From JAZKDW01 sp040387375 (lineage in GTDB: Bacteria > Pseudomonadota > Gammaproteobacteria > Burkholderiales > Burkholderiaceae_D), in contig JAZKDW010000021.1 of NCBI GenBank assembly GCA_040387375.1, positions 1 through 64,000 of the forward strand: a stretch of 64,000 nt of DNA, written 5' to 3'. How positions within the stretch are numbered: position 1 is the stretch's first letter; each line of letters begins with the position of its first letter. The notes beneath the pieces were generated by a model. It ran no database searches and was not told the DNA's origin. It was given only the letters and a program-made list of their open reading frames with translations. Shown here one piece after another: positions 36,416-45,361 of this stretch. The translations under genes were made by a program, and so were the position numbers.

Positions 36416-37098
36416 GCTGCCTGCTGCTCGATGCGGGATTCGAGCACGTAGCCCATGCCGCGCATCGTATGCAGAAGCTTGTGCTCGAACGGCCCGTCAA
36501 TCTTCAGGCGCAGCCGCTTGATCGCCACCTCAATGACATTGGTGTTGCTGTCGAAGTTCATGTCCCATACCAGTTCGGCAATTTCGGTTTTCGACAGGAT
36601 CTGCCCCTTGCGCCGGCCGAGAACGGTCAGCAGCAGAAACTCCTTCGAGGTCAGTTCCAGGCGCGCGCCGTTGCGCCAGGCCTTGCGCGCAATCAGGTCG
36701 ACATGCAGGTCGGCGATCTGCAATTGCGACGCGTCCTGCGGCTTGCCGCGCCGTACCAGCGCCTGCAGGCGTGCCAGCAATTCAAGAAAGGAAAAGGGCT
36801 TGACAAGATAATCGTCGGCGCCGGATTGCAGACCGCGTACCCGGTCTTCCACCCGGTCACGCGCGGTCAGCATGATGACCGGCGTTTGCCGGCGACCGCG
36901 CAAGGCTTCCAGTACGCCGAAGCCGTCAAGCCCCGGCAACATTACATCCAGCACGATCGCGTCATATTCATGCTCGATGGCGAGGTGACTGCCGTCGATG
37001 CCGTTGCGTGCCACATCGACCACACAGCTATGTTCGGTCAGACCCTTGTGCAAATAGTCAGCGGTTTTTGTTTCGTCTTCAATGATCAGGATCTTCAT
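36412..37098 (-). CDS. OmpR-type response regulator (CusR/CopR-like)
   Basis: This 228-residue regulator has an N-terminal receiver (IEDETKTADYL, phosphorylated Asp in AIVLDVMLPG, Lys in LVKPFSF) and a C-terminal winged helix (LTSKEFLLLTVLGRRKGQI). It is the first gene of the two-gene operon with the sensor. The divergent neighbour is the YceI gene, which may be a target but no operator was found. Confidence 0.94.
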   Translation of the reverse strand: MKILIIEDETKTADYLHKGLTEHSCVVDVARNGIDGSHLAIEHEYDAIVLDVMLPGLDGFGVLEALRGRRQTPVIMLTARDRVEDRVRGLQSGADDYLVKPFSFLELLARLQALVRRGKPQDASQLQIADLHVDLIARKAWRNGARLELTSKEFLLLTVLGRRKGQILSKTEIAELVWDMNFDSNTNVIEVAIKRLRLKIDGPFEHKLLHTMRGMGYVLESRIEQQAA

Positions 37099-37272
37099 GT
37101 TTCAGGATTATTACCGAAAAGCGTATGCCGGCAGATTACAAAATTGTCAGTTGCGGGACAGCTTGGCGTCGGGGTGGCTGTTTTACAGTGGACGGATTGC
37201 AAAGTCATGTTCGCGGTACTTGCGCCGGACTGGCAATCGACCCCCATCTTACTATCAAGAGGAATTCCAAGC

Positions 37273-37875
37273 ATGCTGCACCCTACCCTGTTCCGCCGTT
37301 CCGCATCCGCCCTTGCCGCCATCGCCGGCCTCGCCTTGTCCGCCGCAGCATTCGCCGCCGCGCCGCCTGCCGGCAACTACAAGATCGATGCCGCGCACTC
37401 GGTGGCCTATTTTGAAATCGGCCACGCCGGCGGAATCAGCCGCTTCATGGGCCGCTTCAACGATATTTCAGGCGACCTCGTCATCGATACGCCGGAAAAA
37501 ACCAGAGTCAAGGTCGACATCAAGGTCGACAGCGTGGACGTCAAGCACGAAGGACTGAACAAACACCTGAAAAGCCCGGATTTTTTCAATGCGGTGCAAT
37601 TTCCCCTGATGAGCTTCAGCTCGACGGCAGTCACCCTGAATCCCGCCGGCGAAGGTACGCTGGCCGGCAACCTGACCATGCATGGCGTGACCAAACCAGT
37701 CACCTTCAAGCTCAAGCAAATTGGCGCCGGCACCGGACCGAAGGGTGATGTCAAGGTGGGATATGTTGCCACCTCCACCATCAAGCGCAGCGATTTCGGC
37801 ATGTCGTTCGGCATTCCGAAAGCAGCCACCGATGAAGTGGACCTGCGCATCAATATCGAAGCCGCCAAACAGTAA
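37273..37875 (+). CDS. YceI-family periplasmic lipid-binding protein
   Basis: This 200-residue protein has AGAGGAAT before its ATG and a signal peptide (to about 28, AAFAAAPP). The mature part is a lipocalin-like barrel. Landmarks are YKIDAAHSVAYFEIGHAGG, SRFMGRFNDISGDLVID and LKSPDFFNAVQFPLMSFSST, then NLTMHGVTKPVTFKLKQIG. YceI proteins bind isoprenoid or quinone-like lipids. It is divergent from the CusRS-like operon. Confidence 0.93.
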   Translation: MLHPTLFRRSASALAAIAGLALSAAAFAAAPPAGNYKIDAAHSVAYFEIGHAGGISRFMGRFNDISGDLVIDTPEKTRVKVDIKVDSVDVKHEGLNKHLKSPDFFNAVQFPLMSFSSTAVTLNPAGEGTLAGNLTMHGVTKPVTFKLKQIGAGTGPKGDVKVGYVATSTIKRSDFGMSFGIPKAATDEVDLRINIEAAKQ

Positions 37876-37934
37876 GTCTGCCATGGACGGCGTTCCACGG
37901 AGCGTCGTCCTCTCCCACATCCTCCGAGCCGCCC

Positions 37935-38768
37935 ATGCCTGATCCATCGTTCTTCATTCCCCTGTTTCTGCAAAGCGCGGCATTACCCTTCGGCGTGGCG
38001 CTGGTGCTGCTGTTTGTTTTGCGCGCATCGCGAGCCGGCGTGCCGCTTGCGATCGCCGCTGCTTTCCTCGCCTCTTATTTCGCCGTACTTCATCAACAAT
38101 GGTCTCTTGCGCCAAAACAGGCAATCGACTGGATGCCGTGCATTGTCGTCCTTGCCGCAGCCGGCGTGGCCGCTGCCGAACGCAGCGCCACAACAATCCG
38201 CCGGCTGCTGCGCCTGCTGACGTCAGTTGCCATTTCCGCCATCGTCGCCTGGCCCGCGCTTGCCAGCAGCGGAATGCAGAACACCGCCATGACGATTGTG
38301 CTCATGGGTGCGTGTATCTGGGCGGCATGGACCACTCTTGCGCGCAGCGCCGATAGCAGCTCGACACCACCGGTACTGCTGACGATTGTTGCCGGCGGCG
38401 CAGCGCTGGCGCTGATGCTGGATGCGAGCCAGCTGATCGGACAACTGACAGGCGGCCTGGCCGCCGCATTGATGGCTTTCCTCGCATTGAACATGCGCCG
38501 TCTGCCCGGGGCTTTTTCCGGCGCAGCGACTGGCCTGACTGTGCTGCTGCTCGGTGCCCTGCTCGGTTATGCCTATATCTATGCCGGCTTCTCGCTGACA
38601 TATATTGCACTGCTGGCAAGCGGTTTGCTGGCGGGCACAATAATCGACACCGTACGCGGCGATGGCCGTGCCGCATCATGGCTGCCGGCGGCGTTGCTGG
38701 CGATCGTTCCCGTAATGCTGGTGCTGGGCCTTGCCATCAAGGCCGCGCAGGATGCGGGCGGTTATTAA
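37935..38768 (+). CDS. Multi-span membrane protein, unknown function
   Basis: This 277-residue hydrophobic protein has about eight predicted helices (SAALPFGVALVLLFVLRASR; LTSVAISAIVAWPALAS; SLTYIALLASGLLAGTII). It starts 60 bp after the YceI stop and may be co-transcribed. The ribosome binding site is weak. The family was not recognised. Confidence 0.7.
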   Translation: MPDPSFFIPLFLQSAALPFGVALVLLFVLRASRAGVPLAIAAAFLASYFAVLHQQWSLAPKQAIDWMPCIVVLAAAGVAAAERSATTIRRLLRLLTSVAISAIVAWPALASSGMQNTAMTIVLMGACIWAAWTTLARSADSSSTPPVLLTIVAGGAALALMLDASQLIGQLTGGLAAALMAFLALNMRRLPGAFSGAATGLTVLLLGALLGYAYIYAGFSLTYIALLASGLLAGTIIDTVRGDGRAASWLPAALLAIVPVMLVLGLAIKAAQDAGGY

Positions 38769-38858
38769 AACCCGATGCACGGATGACATCCCCTCCCGAA
38801 ATGGTTATGCTTGACGGCTTTTGCTGCAATCATCAATCACCAGAAGGAAATAACGGGC

Positions 38859-39299
38859 ATGGTATTTTGTCGCGCATGTGGAAAAGAAATACATGAAACT
38901 GCAGTAGCCTGCCCCCATTGCGGCGCTGCACAGCGCCTGGGCGGACCGGTCGCCGTCAAAAGCCAGACGGTGGCTGCCTTGCTCACTGCATTCCTGGGCG
39001 GCTTCGGCATCCACAGGTTTTATCTGGGCAAACCGGTGAGCGGCATTTTTTACCTGCTTTTCTGCTGGACCGGCATCCCCAGCCTGATCGCGATTTTCGA
39101 AGTCTTCATCATCACCTTCATGAGCCAGGCAAAATGGGCGGACAAGTATAACAAGGGCCAGTTAAGTGAACCGGTTCCTCTGGTGCTGAAGATCGTCGCG
39201 CTGATCTTCCCGATTCTTTTCATTCTTGGCATCATCGGGGCGATAGGCATTCCCGCGTACGAGGAATACAGCATCAAGGCCGGCACGCTGCAAACCTGA
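38859..39299 (+). CDS. TM2-domain protein with N-terminal zinc ribbon
   Basis: This 146-residue protein starts at the ATG at 38859 (AGAAGG about 10 bases upstream). CRACGKEIHETAVACPHCGA supplies four Cys (4, 7, 18, 21) for a zinc ribbon. A TM2 domain follows with AALLTAFLGGFGIHRFYLGK (first helix with the conserved G-x-HRFYLG), the second helix, and a third hydrophobic C-terminal segment. Membrane-embedded; function unknown. Confidence 0.88.
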   Translation: MVFCRACGKEIHETAVACPHCGAAQRLGGPVAVKSQTVAALLTAFLGGFGIHRFYLGKPVSGIFYLLFCWTGIPSLIAIFEVFIITFMSQAKWADKYNKGQLSEPVPLVLKIVALIFPILFILGIIGAIGIPAYEEYSIKAGTLQT

Positions 39300-39314
39300 T
39301 CATCCGCTGTCGGA

Positions 39315-40553
39315 TCATGGCGCCGTCGGCTTCAGAAGGTCCGATCGCGGGAAATCCCATTGCGGCACAAGGCGCGGACATTCGCGCTGTTTGAACTCGT
39401 CAAACCGGAAACTTGTGAAATTCCCGCGCGGGCTGGATGCAAAACGCAAATCGGCAGCCTCGCTGGCTGTCAACGAGGGGGCGCGTGCAAAACGCAGCCA
39501 CGCTTCAAAATGGCAGTTTTCGATTTTGAGATCCCGCAGCGTCTTGAGCTTGCCCTCTTCTTGCAGCAAAAAGGCAATCGCCGGCCTTGCTTCCTGTTCC
39601 GCGCCGCGTCCGGCGAGAGCGGCCGGACATCCGCTCACCGGCAATAGTCCCGGCGCCACGCTCAACACACCGCGCCGCAGCCGGTAAGTTCCCGCGCTTT
39701 CATTGCTCTCCACTGAAACGAAGTTCCAGCACAGGGGATTGCCTGGAAACGAGGACAAGGACACATCCAGCAGGCGGCTTGCGGGATCCATGCCCGTCAG
39801 GCTCGTTGCCACTGCGCGCTTCGCCTGGCCCGATGCAAAACCCTGGATGCCGACAAAAGCCAGACTGACGATTGCAGCGAGAATCAAGCCGCTCCTGCCG
39901 CGCGCGCCGGCCTTGAGCTGGCTGGCGCCCAGCACAAACGCGACGATCGCAAGAGCGAACAATGATGTCCACGGCAGGAATTCGCGGATCGTGAAAAACA
40001 GGATCGGGGCAAACAGGAGCGCGACGAAAAGCGCCTTCAGCCAAAGGCGCCTGATGGTCATGAAGAGCGGGATGCCGCAAGCGACCCAGAACACCGGTTC
40101 CACGATGTACACCATGTCGCCGTACAGCCATCTGGAATCAAACGGATGGAAGGGATGAATGCCGTACGAGTTCAGGTAATCCATCAGCAGGTGCAGTCCG
40201 AAGCCGATCACCAGAACCAGCGCGAAGCCCAGGCGCGCGCTGCCGCTTTTCTTGAGCAGCATGCGCGCCGAAGGCCACAACAGCCAGATCAGTCCCCATA
40301 ACAGCAAGGCTTGCGGCAACGCGTACAGCAGCGTGTGCGTGTGCCCGCGGTGATGCAGCAGATAACCGAGCGGTGCGGGAAGCAGCGGCGTCAGCACAAG
40401 ATCGAGATCAGGGAAATTACTGCCAAGCCAGCACACGGTGAGAAGCAGGCGCCGGCGCAGTTGATTGCGTTCGGCGTCCGCTTCTTGCGGCAAGCTGCGA
40501 TGGACCAGCTCGCCGGCGGCCAGGCCGGCCAGGGAATGACTCAGATTATCCAT
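39315..40553 (-). CDS. YdjM-like membrane-bound metal-dependent hydrolase
   Basis: This 412-residue protein starts MDNLSHSLAGLAAGELVHRS, the family's His-containing N-terminal signature. GHTHTLLYALPQALLLWG and LHLLMDYLNSYGIHPFHPF carry further conserved His/Asp that may bind a metal. It has several membrane helices in the first half and a soluble C-terminal part. The family is annotated as inner-membrane hydrolases (LexA-regulated in enterics) of unknown substrate. Confidence 0.85.
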   Translation of the reverse strand: MDNLSHSLAGLAAGELVHRSLPQEADAERNQLRRRLLLTVCWLGSNFPDLDLVLTPLLPAPLGYLLHHRGHTHTLLYALPQALLLWGLIWLLWPSARMLLKKSGSARLGFALVLVIGFGLHLLMDYLNSYGIHPFHPFDSRWLYGDMVYIVEPVFWVACGIPLFMTIRRLWLKALFVALLFAPILFFTIREFLPWTSLFALAIVAFVLGASQLKAGARGRSGLILAAIVSLAFVGIQGFASGQAKRAVATSLTGMDPASRLLDVSLSSFPGNPLCWNFVSVESNESAGTYRLRRGVLSVAPGLLPVSGCPAALAGRGAEQEARPAIAFLLQEEGKLKTLRDLKIENCHFEAWLRFARAPSLTASEAADLRFASSPRGNFTSFRFDEFKQRECPRLVPQWDFPRSDLLKPTAP

Positions 40554-40648
40554 GAAGGCTTGTCATGTAGAGGGCAAAGGGGCCGCGGACCGCGGCATTC
40601 GATGAACGCACAGCCGGCCGGAACCTCCCAGGCCAACCCTGGCTCTTT

Positions 40649-41089
40649 TCACTTCACGTTCAATTTTCGCATCAGACCGGAAAACAAAGTGCCGGAAGCG
40701 GCATCGCCGCTACTGTTGCCGGCACCGGATTCGTCGCTGTCGTCGGCATATTCGTCGGCCAGATTTTTCCAGCCCTTGCTGGCGGCGAAGCTGTTGAATT
40801 CTTCCGGCGCTTCCAGCACGATCAGCTTGTCGTCCTGAAGCGCAAGATCCCCATGCCCGAAGTCGGGACCCTGGTAGCCGAGGCTGCGCAATCGCGACAA
40901 TATCTGTCCGATCAGAACACTATCTTCATACAAGGGATCGTCTTCCATCGATACGACGAAGTCGACGTACACATCGATGATTCCATACCCTTCATCAAAG
41001 ATGCGGATGGCCTTGATGTCACGGGTTTGCCCGGAGGAGTCGGTGGCGCGGAACGGGCCGCTGAGCTGGATTTCGGTTTCATTGTTCAT
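40649..41089 (-). CDS. Small acidic hypothetical protein
   Basis: This 146-residue soluble protein has a folded N-terminal part (IKAIRIFDEGYGIIDVYVDFV, then GPDFGHGDLALQDDKLIVLE) and a low-complexity acidic tail (ADDSDESGAGNSSGD). The ribosome binding site is weak. It lies near but not overlapping the YdjM-like gene. The family was not recognised. Confidence 0.65.
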   Translation of the reverse strand: MNNETEIQLSGPFRATDSSGQTRDIKAIRIFDEGYGIIDVYVDFVVSMEDDPLYEDSVLIGQILSRLRSLGYQGPDFGHGDLALQDDKLIVLEAPEEFNSFAASKGWKNLADEYADDSDESGAGNSSGDAASGTLFSGLMRKLNVK

Positions 41090-41322
41090 AGTGCGCAGGA
41101 TACACCACGGCAGCGTGGCTGTGAGGTCGGCGCAATGATGTGAAATTGAATTTCATTTTTGCAAATAGACGTCCGTCAATGCTGCTTTTCCTTGCCTTCC
41201 CGGCATGAGCAAACATTAAATATTGCCCTAAAGAATTGAACTTTTTCAAATTCCGGTGGACATACATTCCATGCAGCAATTTTTCTGCATGGAAACTCCT
41301 TATATCTGACTGGGAATCTTTA

Positions 41323-42936
41323 ATGTCTCAATTGATTGAACAACAATATCAGGCACGCCTCGCTCGCACCAGCCTTGCTTCCGCCATCGCCCTCGCATGC
41401 ATCGGATATGCTGGCGCCGCGTCATCTGCGACCTTGAGCGTCGGGCCCGGAAAAACATTTGCCAAACCTTGCCAGGCGCTGAAATCCGCCGCCAACGGTG
41501 ACATCATTGAGATCGAAGGTTCCGCCGTTTATTCAGGCGACGTATGCGCTTTTACGGCAAACAATCTCACGATCCGAGGTGTCAATGGCAGACCGAAGAT
41601 TGATGCCGCGGGTTTGAATGCCGACGGCAAAGGCACCTGGGTGCTCAAAGGCTCGGGTACCGTGATTGAAAACGTGGAAATGATGGGCGCGCGCGTGCCC
41701 GATCTGAATGGCGCGGCAATCCGTGTGGACGGGGCTCACCTGACCCTGCGCCGCAGTTTCATCCATGACAACCAGATGGGTGTATTGACCAGCAACGACC
41801 GCATCAGCAATATCCTGATCGAGAATACCGAGTTCGGCTATACCGGCAATGCCGGTGGCAGCCATAACGTCTATATCGGCATCGTCAAAAGCCTGACCTT
41901 CCGTCATAACTATTCGCATGACGCCAGCACAAAACATTTGCTCAAATCGCGCGCCAGTCTCAACACCATCGCCTACAACCGCTTTTCGACCACCGCCGCG
42001 GGCAAGCCCAATACCACGCAGTATGGCAAGCCCAGTTATGAGATCGACCTGCCCGATGGCGGCACGTCGTACATCATTGGCAATGTGATCCAGCAGCCGG
42101 CGTCCATGAACAATTCGACCATGGTCGCGTACGGCGAAGAAGGCGTCAAATATGCCAATAACGATCTGTACGTGGTCAATAACACCTTCCTGAATGAATT
42201 CAGCTCGGGTGGCATCTTTGTCCAGGTCGGCTCCAGTGTTGCCACCCCTGTGCTTCTTCAGAATAATCTTTTTGCCGGCGGCGGAACGGTCACCAACCAG
42301 GTTTCCGCCATTCAGAAAACGAATTTTGCCACGCTCACGCCGGCCTTTGTGGATCGCGCAAATTACAACCTGCGTCCTGCGGCCGGCGCGCAATTCATCA
42401 ATGCGGGCTCAGCGCCCGGAGTCAGCACATCCGGGTTTGCGCTGACGCCGACGATGGAATACACCCACTCGTCATCAGGCCAGGCACGCGCAGTGTCGGG
42501 CGCACTTGATATCGGCGCATATGAGGCTGTTGCTTCAACAGTGGTACCGGCACCAACGCCTACGCCGACGCCGACGCCTACGCCTACGCCAACGCCAACC
42601 CCGGCTCCTTCTCCATTCCCCATTCCCGAACCCACTCCGGCGCCAAGCCCGGTCGGGGCCGATATCACGCCACCAACAGTTTCATTTGCATTGCCGGCTA
42701 ACGGCGCGATTGTTGCAGGCGACATGCGCATTACGGTGAAAGCCGCCGATGACCGTGCGGTATCAAGGATCATCTTGTACATGGACGGCAGACAGGTGTA
42801 TTTCACGGCAAATTCAACATTGAATCTCACCTGGAACACCCGGGGAATAGTCGGAACGCGCACTTTTTCCGCCGTCGCGATCGATTCCTCGAACAACAAG
42901 ACAAGCACCAGCGTCACGGTAAAAGTCAGCGGTTAA
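41323..42936 (+). CDS. Secreted right-handed beta-helix protein with Pro/Thr linker and Ig domain
   Basis: This 537-residue protein has a GGGAA site before its ATG. The N-terminal ~36 residues include a basic start and a signal (LASAIALACIGYAGAASSA). A parallel beta-helix follows (about 60-330) with repeated strands such as LTIRGVNGRPKIDAAG and VIENVEMMGARVPD. A Pro/Thr-rich stretch of about 15 PT dipeptides (42549-42615) acts as a linker. The C terminus is an Ig-like domain (VSFALPANGAIV...; AVSRIILYMDGRQVYF). The fold suggests polysaccharide binding or cleavage at the cell surface; no catalytic residues were assigned. Confidence 0.85.
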   Translation: MSQLIEQQYQARLARTSLASAIALACIGYAGAASSATLSVGPGKTFAKPCQALKSAANGDIIEIEGSAVYSGDVCAFTANNLTIRGVNGRPKIDAAGLNADGKGTWVLKGSGTVIENVEMMGARVPDLNGAAIRVDGAHLTLRRSFIHDNQMGVLTSNDRISNILIENTEFGYTGNAGGSHNVYIGIVKSLTFRHNYSHDASTKHLLKSRASLNTIAYNRFSTTAAGKPNTTQYGKPSYEIDLPDGGTSYIIGNVIQQPASMNNSTMVAYGEEGVKYANNDLYVVNNTFLNEFSSGGIFVQVGSSVATPVLLQNNLFAGGGTVTNQVSAIQKTNFATLTPAFVDRANYNLRPAAGAQFINAGSAPGVSTSGFALTPTMEYTHSSSGQARAVSGALDIGAYEAVASTVVPAPTPTPTPTPTPTPTPTPAPSPFPIPEPTPAPSPVGADITPPTVSFALPANGAIVAGDMRITVKAADDRAVSRIILYMDGRQVYFTANSTLNLTWNTRGIVGTRTFSAVAIDSSNNKTSTSVTVKVSG

Positions 42937-42942
42937 ACAAAA

Positions 42943-42965
42943 AAGTCCGGCCTGTGGCCGGACTT
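42943..42965. terminator. Terminator between convergent genes
   Basis: AAGTCCGGCC/GGCCGGACTT is a perfect 10-bp stem with a 3-nt loop. The long T-run lies on the minus strand, serving the gene at 43004-43456 best. Confidence 0.85.
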
Positions 42966-43003
42966 CCAGTAAAACAAACAAGCTGAAATTACACGACGCG
43001 CAG

Positions 43004-43456
43004 TTAGTTCCGGCAGCTCAAGCTCAGCGTATCACCTTCGTTCTTCACCTGCCGTTGCGCGCGATTATTGCCGCATTGGTAAGTGACGAAGAACTGCTTG
43101 GTGCGGCCGACCGCGGGATCACCGCACAGCTGGTTATTGACCGTCACGTTGAGTTGACGCTGGCTTTCGGCATTGCGCTGCATCGCTTCGCGGGCATCGC
43201 AGGTTGCGCCCTGCAGACCATAAAACGCTTCGAGAATCACCAGTCGTCCGCCGCGCTGCCCCTGGCCGCCTCGCTGATATTTCTTGTCCTGCTCGTATCG
43301 CGAGCCCTGCTGCTGCGCTGCGTAGCCGTCGCGATAACCCTGCTCATAACCTCGTCCGAACTCCGCGCTTTGCGAAAATGCTGATGCGGACATCGCACCC
43401 AGCACTGCAAAACTCAGGAGGCAAAGTGTTTTCTTGGTGCTGGATCTGGTAATCAT
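43004..43456 (-). CDS. Exported hypothetical protein
   Basis: This 150-residue protein has GGAGAATCC before the ATG. A signal peptide (to about 29, SAFSQS) leads to a region rich in Gln/Gly/Arg/Tyr (GRGYEQGYRDGYAAQQQGSR). The C-terminal domain has four Cys (ATCDARE, NQLCGDP, YQCGNN, LSCRN), which fit two disulfides. Periplasmic or secreted. The family was not recognised. Confidence 0.75.
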   Translation of the reverse strand: MITRSSTKKTLCLLSFAVLGAMSASAFSQSAEFGRGYEQGYRDGYAAQQQGSRYEQDKKYQRGGQGQRGGRLVILEAFYGLQGATCDAREAMQRNAESQRQLNVTVNNQLCGDPAVGRTKQFFVTYQCGNNRAQRQVKNEGDTLSLSCRN

Positions 43457-43585
43457 CAGGATTCTCCGTGTAAGTAAGGTACAACGAACATTACCCTACG
43501 ACAGGGCGCGCTCTCTGTACGCTAGCGCTCATAAGGAAATTTACGCATTCTTCATGACGACAGCCGGTTAAGGACGGGCACCTCC

Positions 43586-45202
43586 CTACGACTCCACCAC
43601 GCAGCGCGTGACCAGCGGCGCCGTCTCGCCTATATGGAACGCCAGCTTGCGTTCGCGCAGCGCGACGTCGGCTGCGGTGACGCGATCGAAACGACGCAGG
43701 TGTTCGGTCCAGGATTCGTCGATGATCTGTTCGATGTAACGTCCGGGATCACCTATGTCGCGCAGCAAATCCCATGTCAGCGCACCCTGCCGCAAGCGCC
43801 GTTGACGGCTTTCCAACATCAGCACGCGAAAATCCTCGGCGCGTGCCGGATCGATATGATATTCGATGGTAACCTGCACATGGCCCGGTCCGGGCGGCGC
43901 ATCGGCGACCGGCAGCTTGAATTCGCGCGACGGCGTCAGGTCTTCCTCGATGCTGCGATCGACCGCCAGCCGCTGTGCGACCAGCATGGCCACAACGCCG
44001 GAAACGGCGGCAATGAGCAGGCTGATCTGCACGCTGCCGACGGTGGCTACCTGCCCCCACAGTGCGGCGCCCAGCGCGCTTGCGCCCATGATCGACATTT
44101 GAAAAATGGACATGCCACGCGCGCGCACCCAGTTCGGCAGCGCGAGTTGCGCCGACACGCTCAGCGAGTTGGCAGCACTGATCCAGGCCATTCCCGCCAG
44201 GCACATCGCGGGTGCGGCAAAATAAATATTCGGCGAAAACGCGATGACCGCCGTCATCGCCGACTGCAGCAGGGTGCCGCCCATCACCAGGGTGTCGCGA
44301 TCCATCGCCCGGCGCAGGTGCGGCAGGAACATCGCGGCAAAGATGGCGCCCGCTCCCATTGCAACCAGCAGCAGCGTGAAAGTGCCCGCATCGCCGCCCT
44401 GCAGACCACGCGCTACCAGCGGCAGCAGCGCCATCAGCGCGGTCGAATGAAAGAAGAACAAGGAAATCCGCAGCAGGACTGCCTTCATGCGGCCGGACTG
44501 CCTGACGAACTGCACACCCACGCGCATCGCGCTGACCAGCCGCTCGCGCCCAAGCGGACTCGGCACGTGCTCGCGCCGCCAGCGCATGATGACAAACGCC
44601 GAGATAACGGACAGAACCGCGTTCAGCACAAACACATAGGCGCTGCCGGCGCTGGCAATGATTGCCCCGGCCACCAGCGGCCCCACTATGCGCGAGGCAT
44701 TCATGGTGATGCCGTTCAGCGCCAGTGCGGCGGGCAGTTGCGACAGCGGCACCAGCTCCGGCACGATGGCGGAAAACACGGGCCAGCGCATCGCCAGGCC
44801 GACGCCATTCAGGCATGTCAGCCCCAGCAGCAGCATCGGTGTCATCATGCCCGACAGGATCGCCCCGCAGAGCAGCAGCGCCACGGCGGCGACCCAGAAC
44901 TGGGTAAAGATGAAGTAGCGCCGCCGGTCCAGGATATCGGCCAGCGCGCCGCTCGGCAAACCAAGCAGGAAAACCGGCAGCGTGGCCGCGGTCTGCACCA
45001 GCGCCACCCAGATCGGTGAAGTGGTCATCGAAGTCATCATCCAGGCCGCCGCCACGTCGCTCATCCACATGCAGATATTGGCAATCAGCCAGGTGCACCA
45101 CAACATCCGGAATACCGGCCGTTTCAGAGGATCGAGCGTTGACAATGAGGTGGGGGATGGCGCTGCGCTGGCGGGTGAGCGAGAGGGAAATTCAGAGGGC
45201 AT
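43586..45202 (-). CDS. MFS exporter with C-terminal monooxygenase-like domain (MFS_3)
   Basis: This 538-residue protein has twelve predicted helices in the first ~415 residues. The start is LKRPVFRMLWCTWLIANICM, followed by the MFS loop motif SGALADILDRRRY. The last ~100 residues are soluble (VQVTIEYHIDPARAEDFRVL; ALTWDLLRDIGDPGRYIEQ) and resemble an antibiotic biosynthesis monooxygenase (ABM)-type domain, as in other MFS_3 (transmembrane secretion effector, EntS-like) proteins. It probably exports a small molecule such as a siderophore. No biosynthesis genes lie nearby. Confidence 0.88.
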   Translation of the reverse strand: MPSEFPSRSPASAAPSPTSLSTLDPLKRPVFRMLWCTWLIANICMWMSDVAAAWMMTSMTTSPIWVALVQTAATLPVFLLGLPSGALADILDRRRYFIFTQFWVAAVALLLCGAILSGMMTPMLLLGLTCLNGVGLAMRWPVFSAIVPELVPLSQLPAALALNGITMNASRIVGPLVAGAIIASAGSAYVFVLNAVLSVISAFVIMRWRREHVPSPLGRERLVSAMRVGVQFVRQSGRMKAVLLRISLFFFHSTALMALLPLVARGLQGGDAGTFTLLLVAMGAGAIFAAMFLPHLRRAMDRDTLVMGGTLLQSAMTAVIAFSPNIYFAAPAMCLAGMAWISAANSLSVSAQLALPNWVRARGMSIFQMSIMGASALGAALWGQVATVGSVQISLLIAAVSGVVAMLVAQRLAVDRSIEEDLTPSREFKLPVADAPPGPGHVQVTIEYHIDPARAEDFRVLMLESRQRRLRQGALTWDLLRDIGDPGRYIEQIIDESWTEHLRRFDRVTAADVALRERKLAFHIGETAPLVTRCVVES

Positions 45203-45361
45203 AGTTAGCGATTGTTCAACCCAGGCCGCGCGGGCCTGTCACGGCAAAGATGGGACGGTCATCAGTACTGCCGACATCATATATCAGATGTCATGCGCAC
45301 ATGCATGGCTGCCATCCAGGCTCGGCTTTATCCATTCTGGATGCGATGGTTAAACGCCGTG

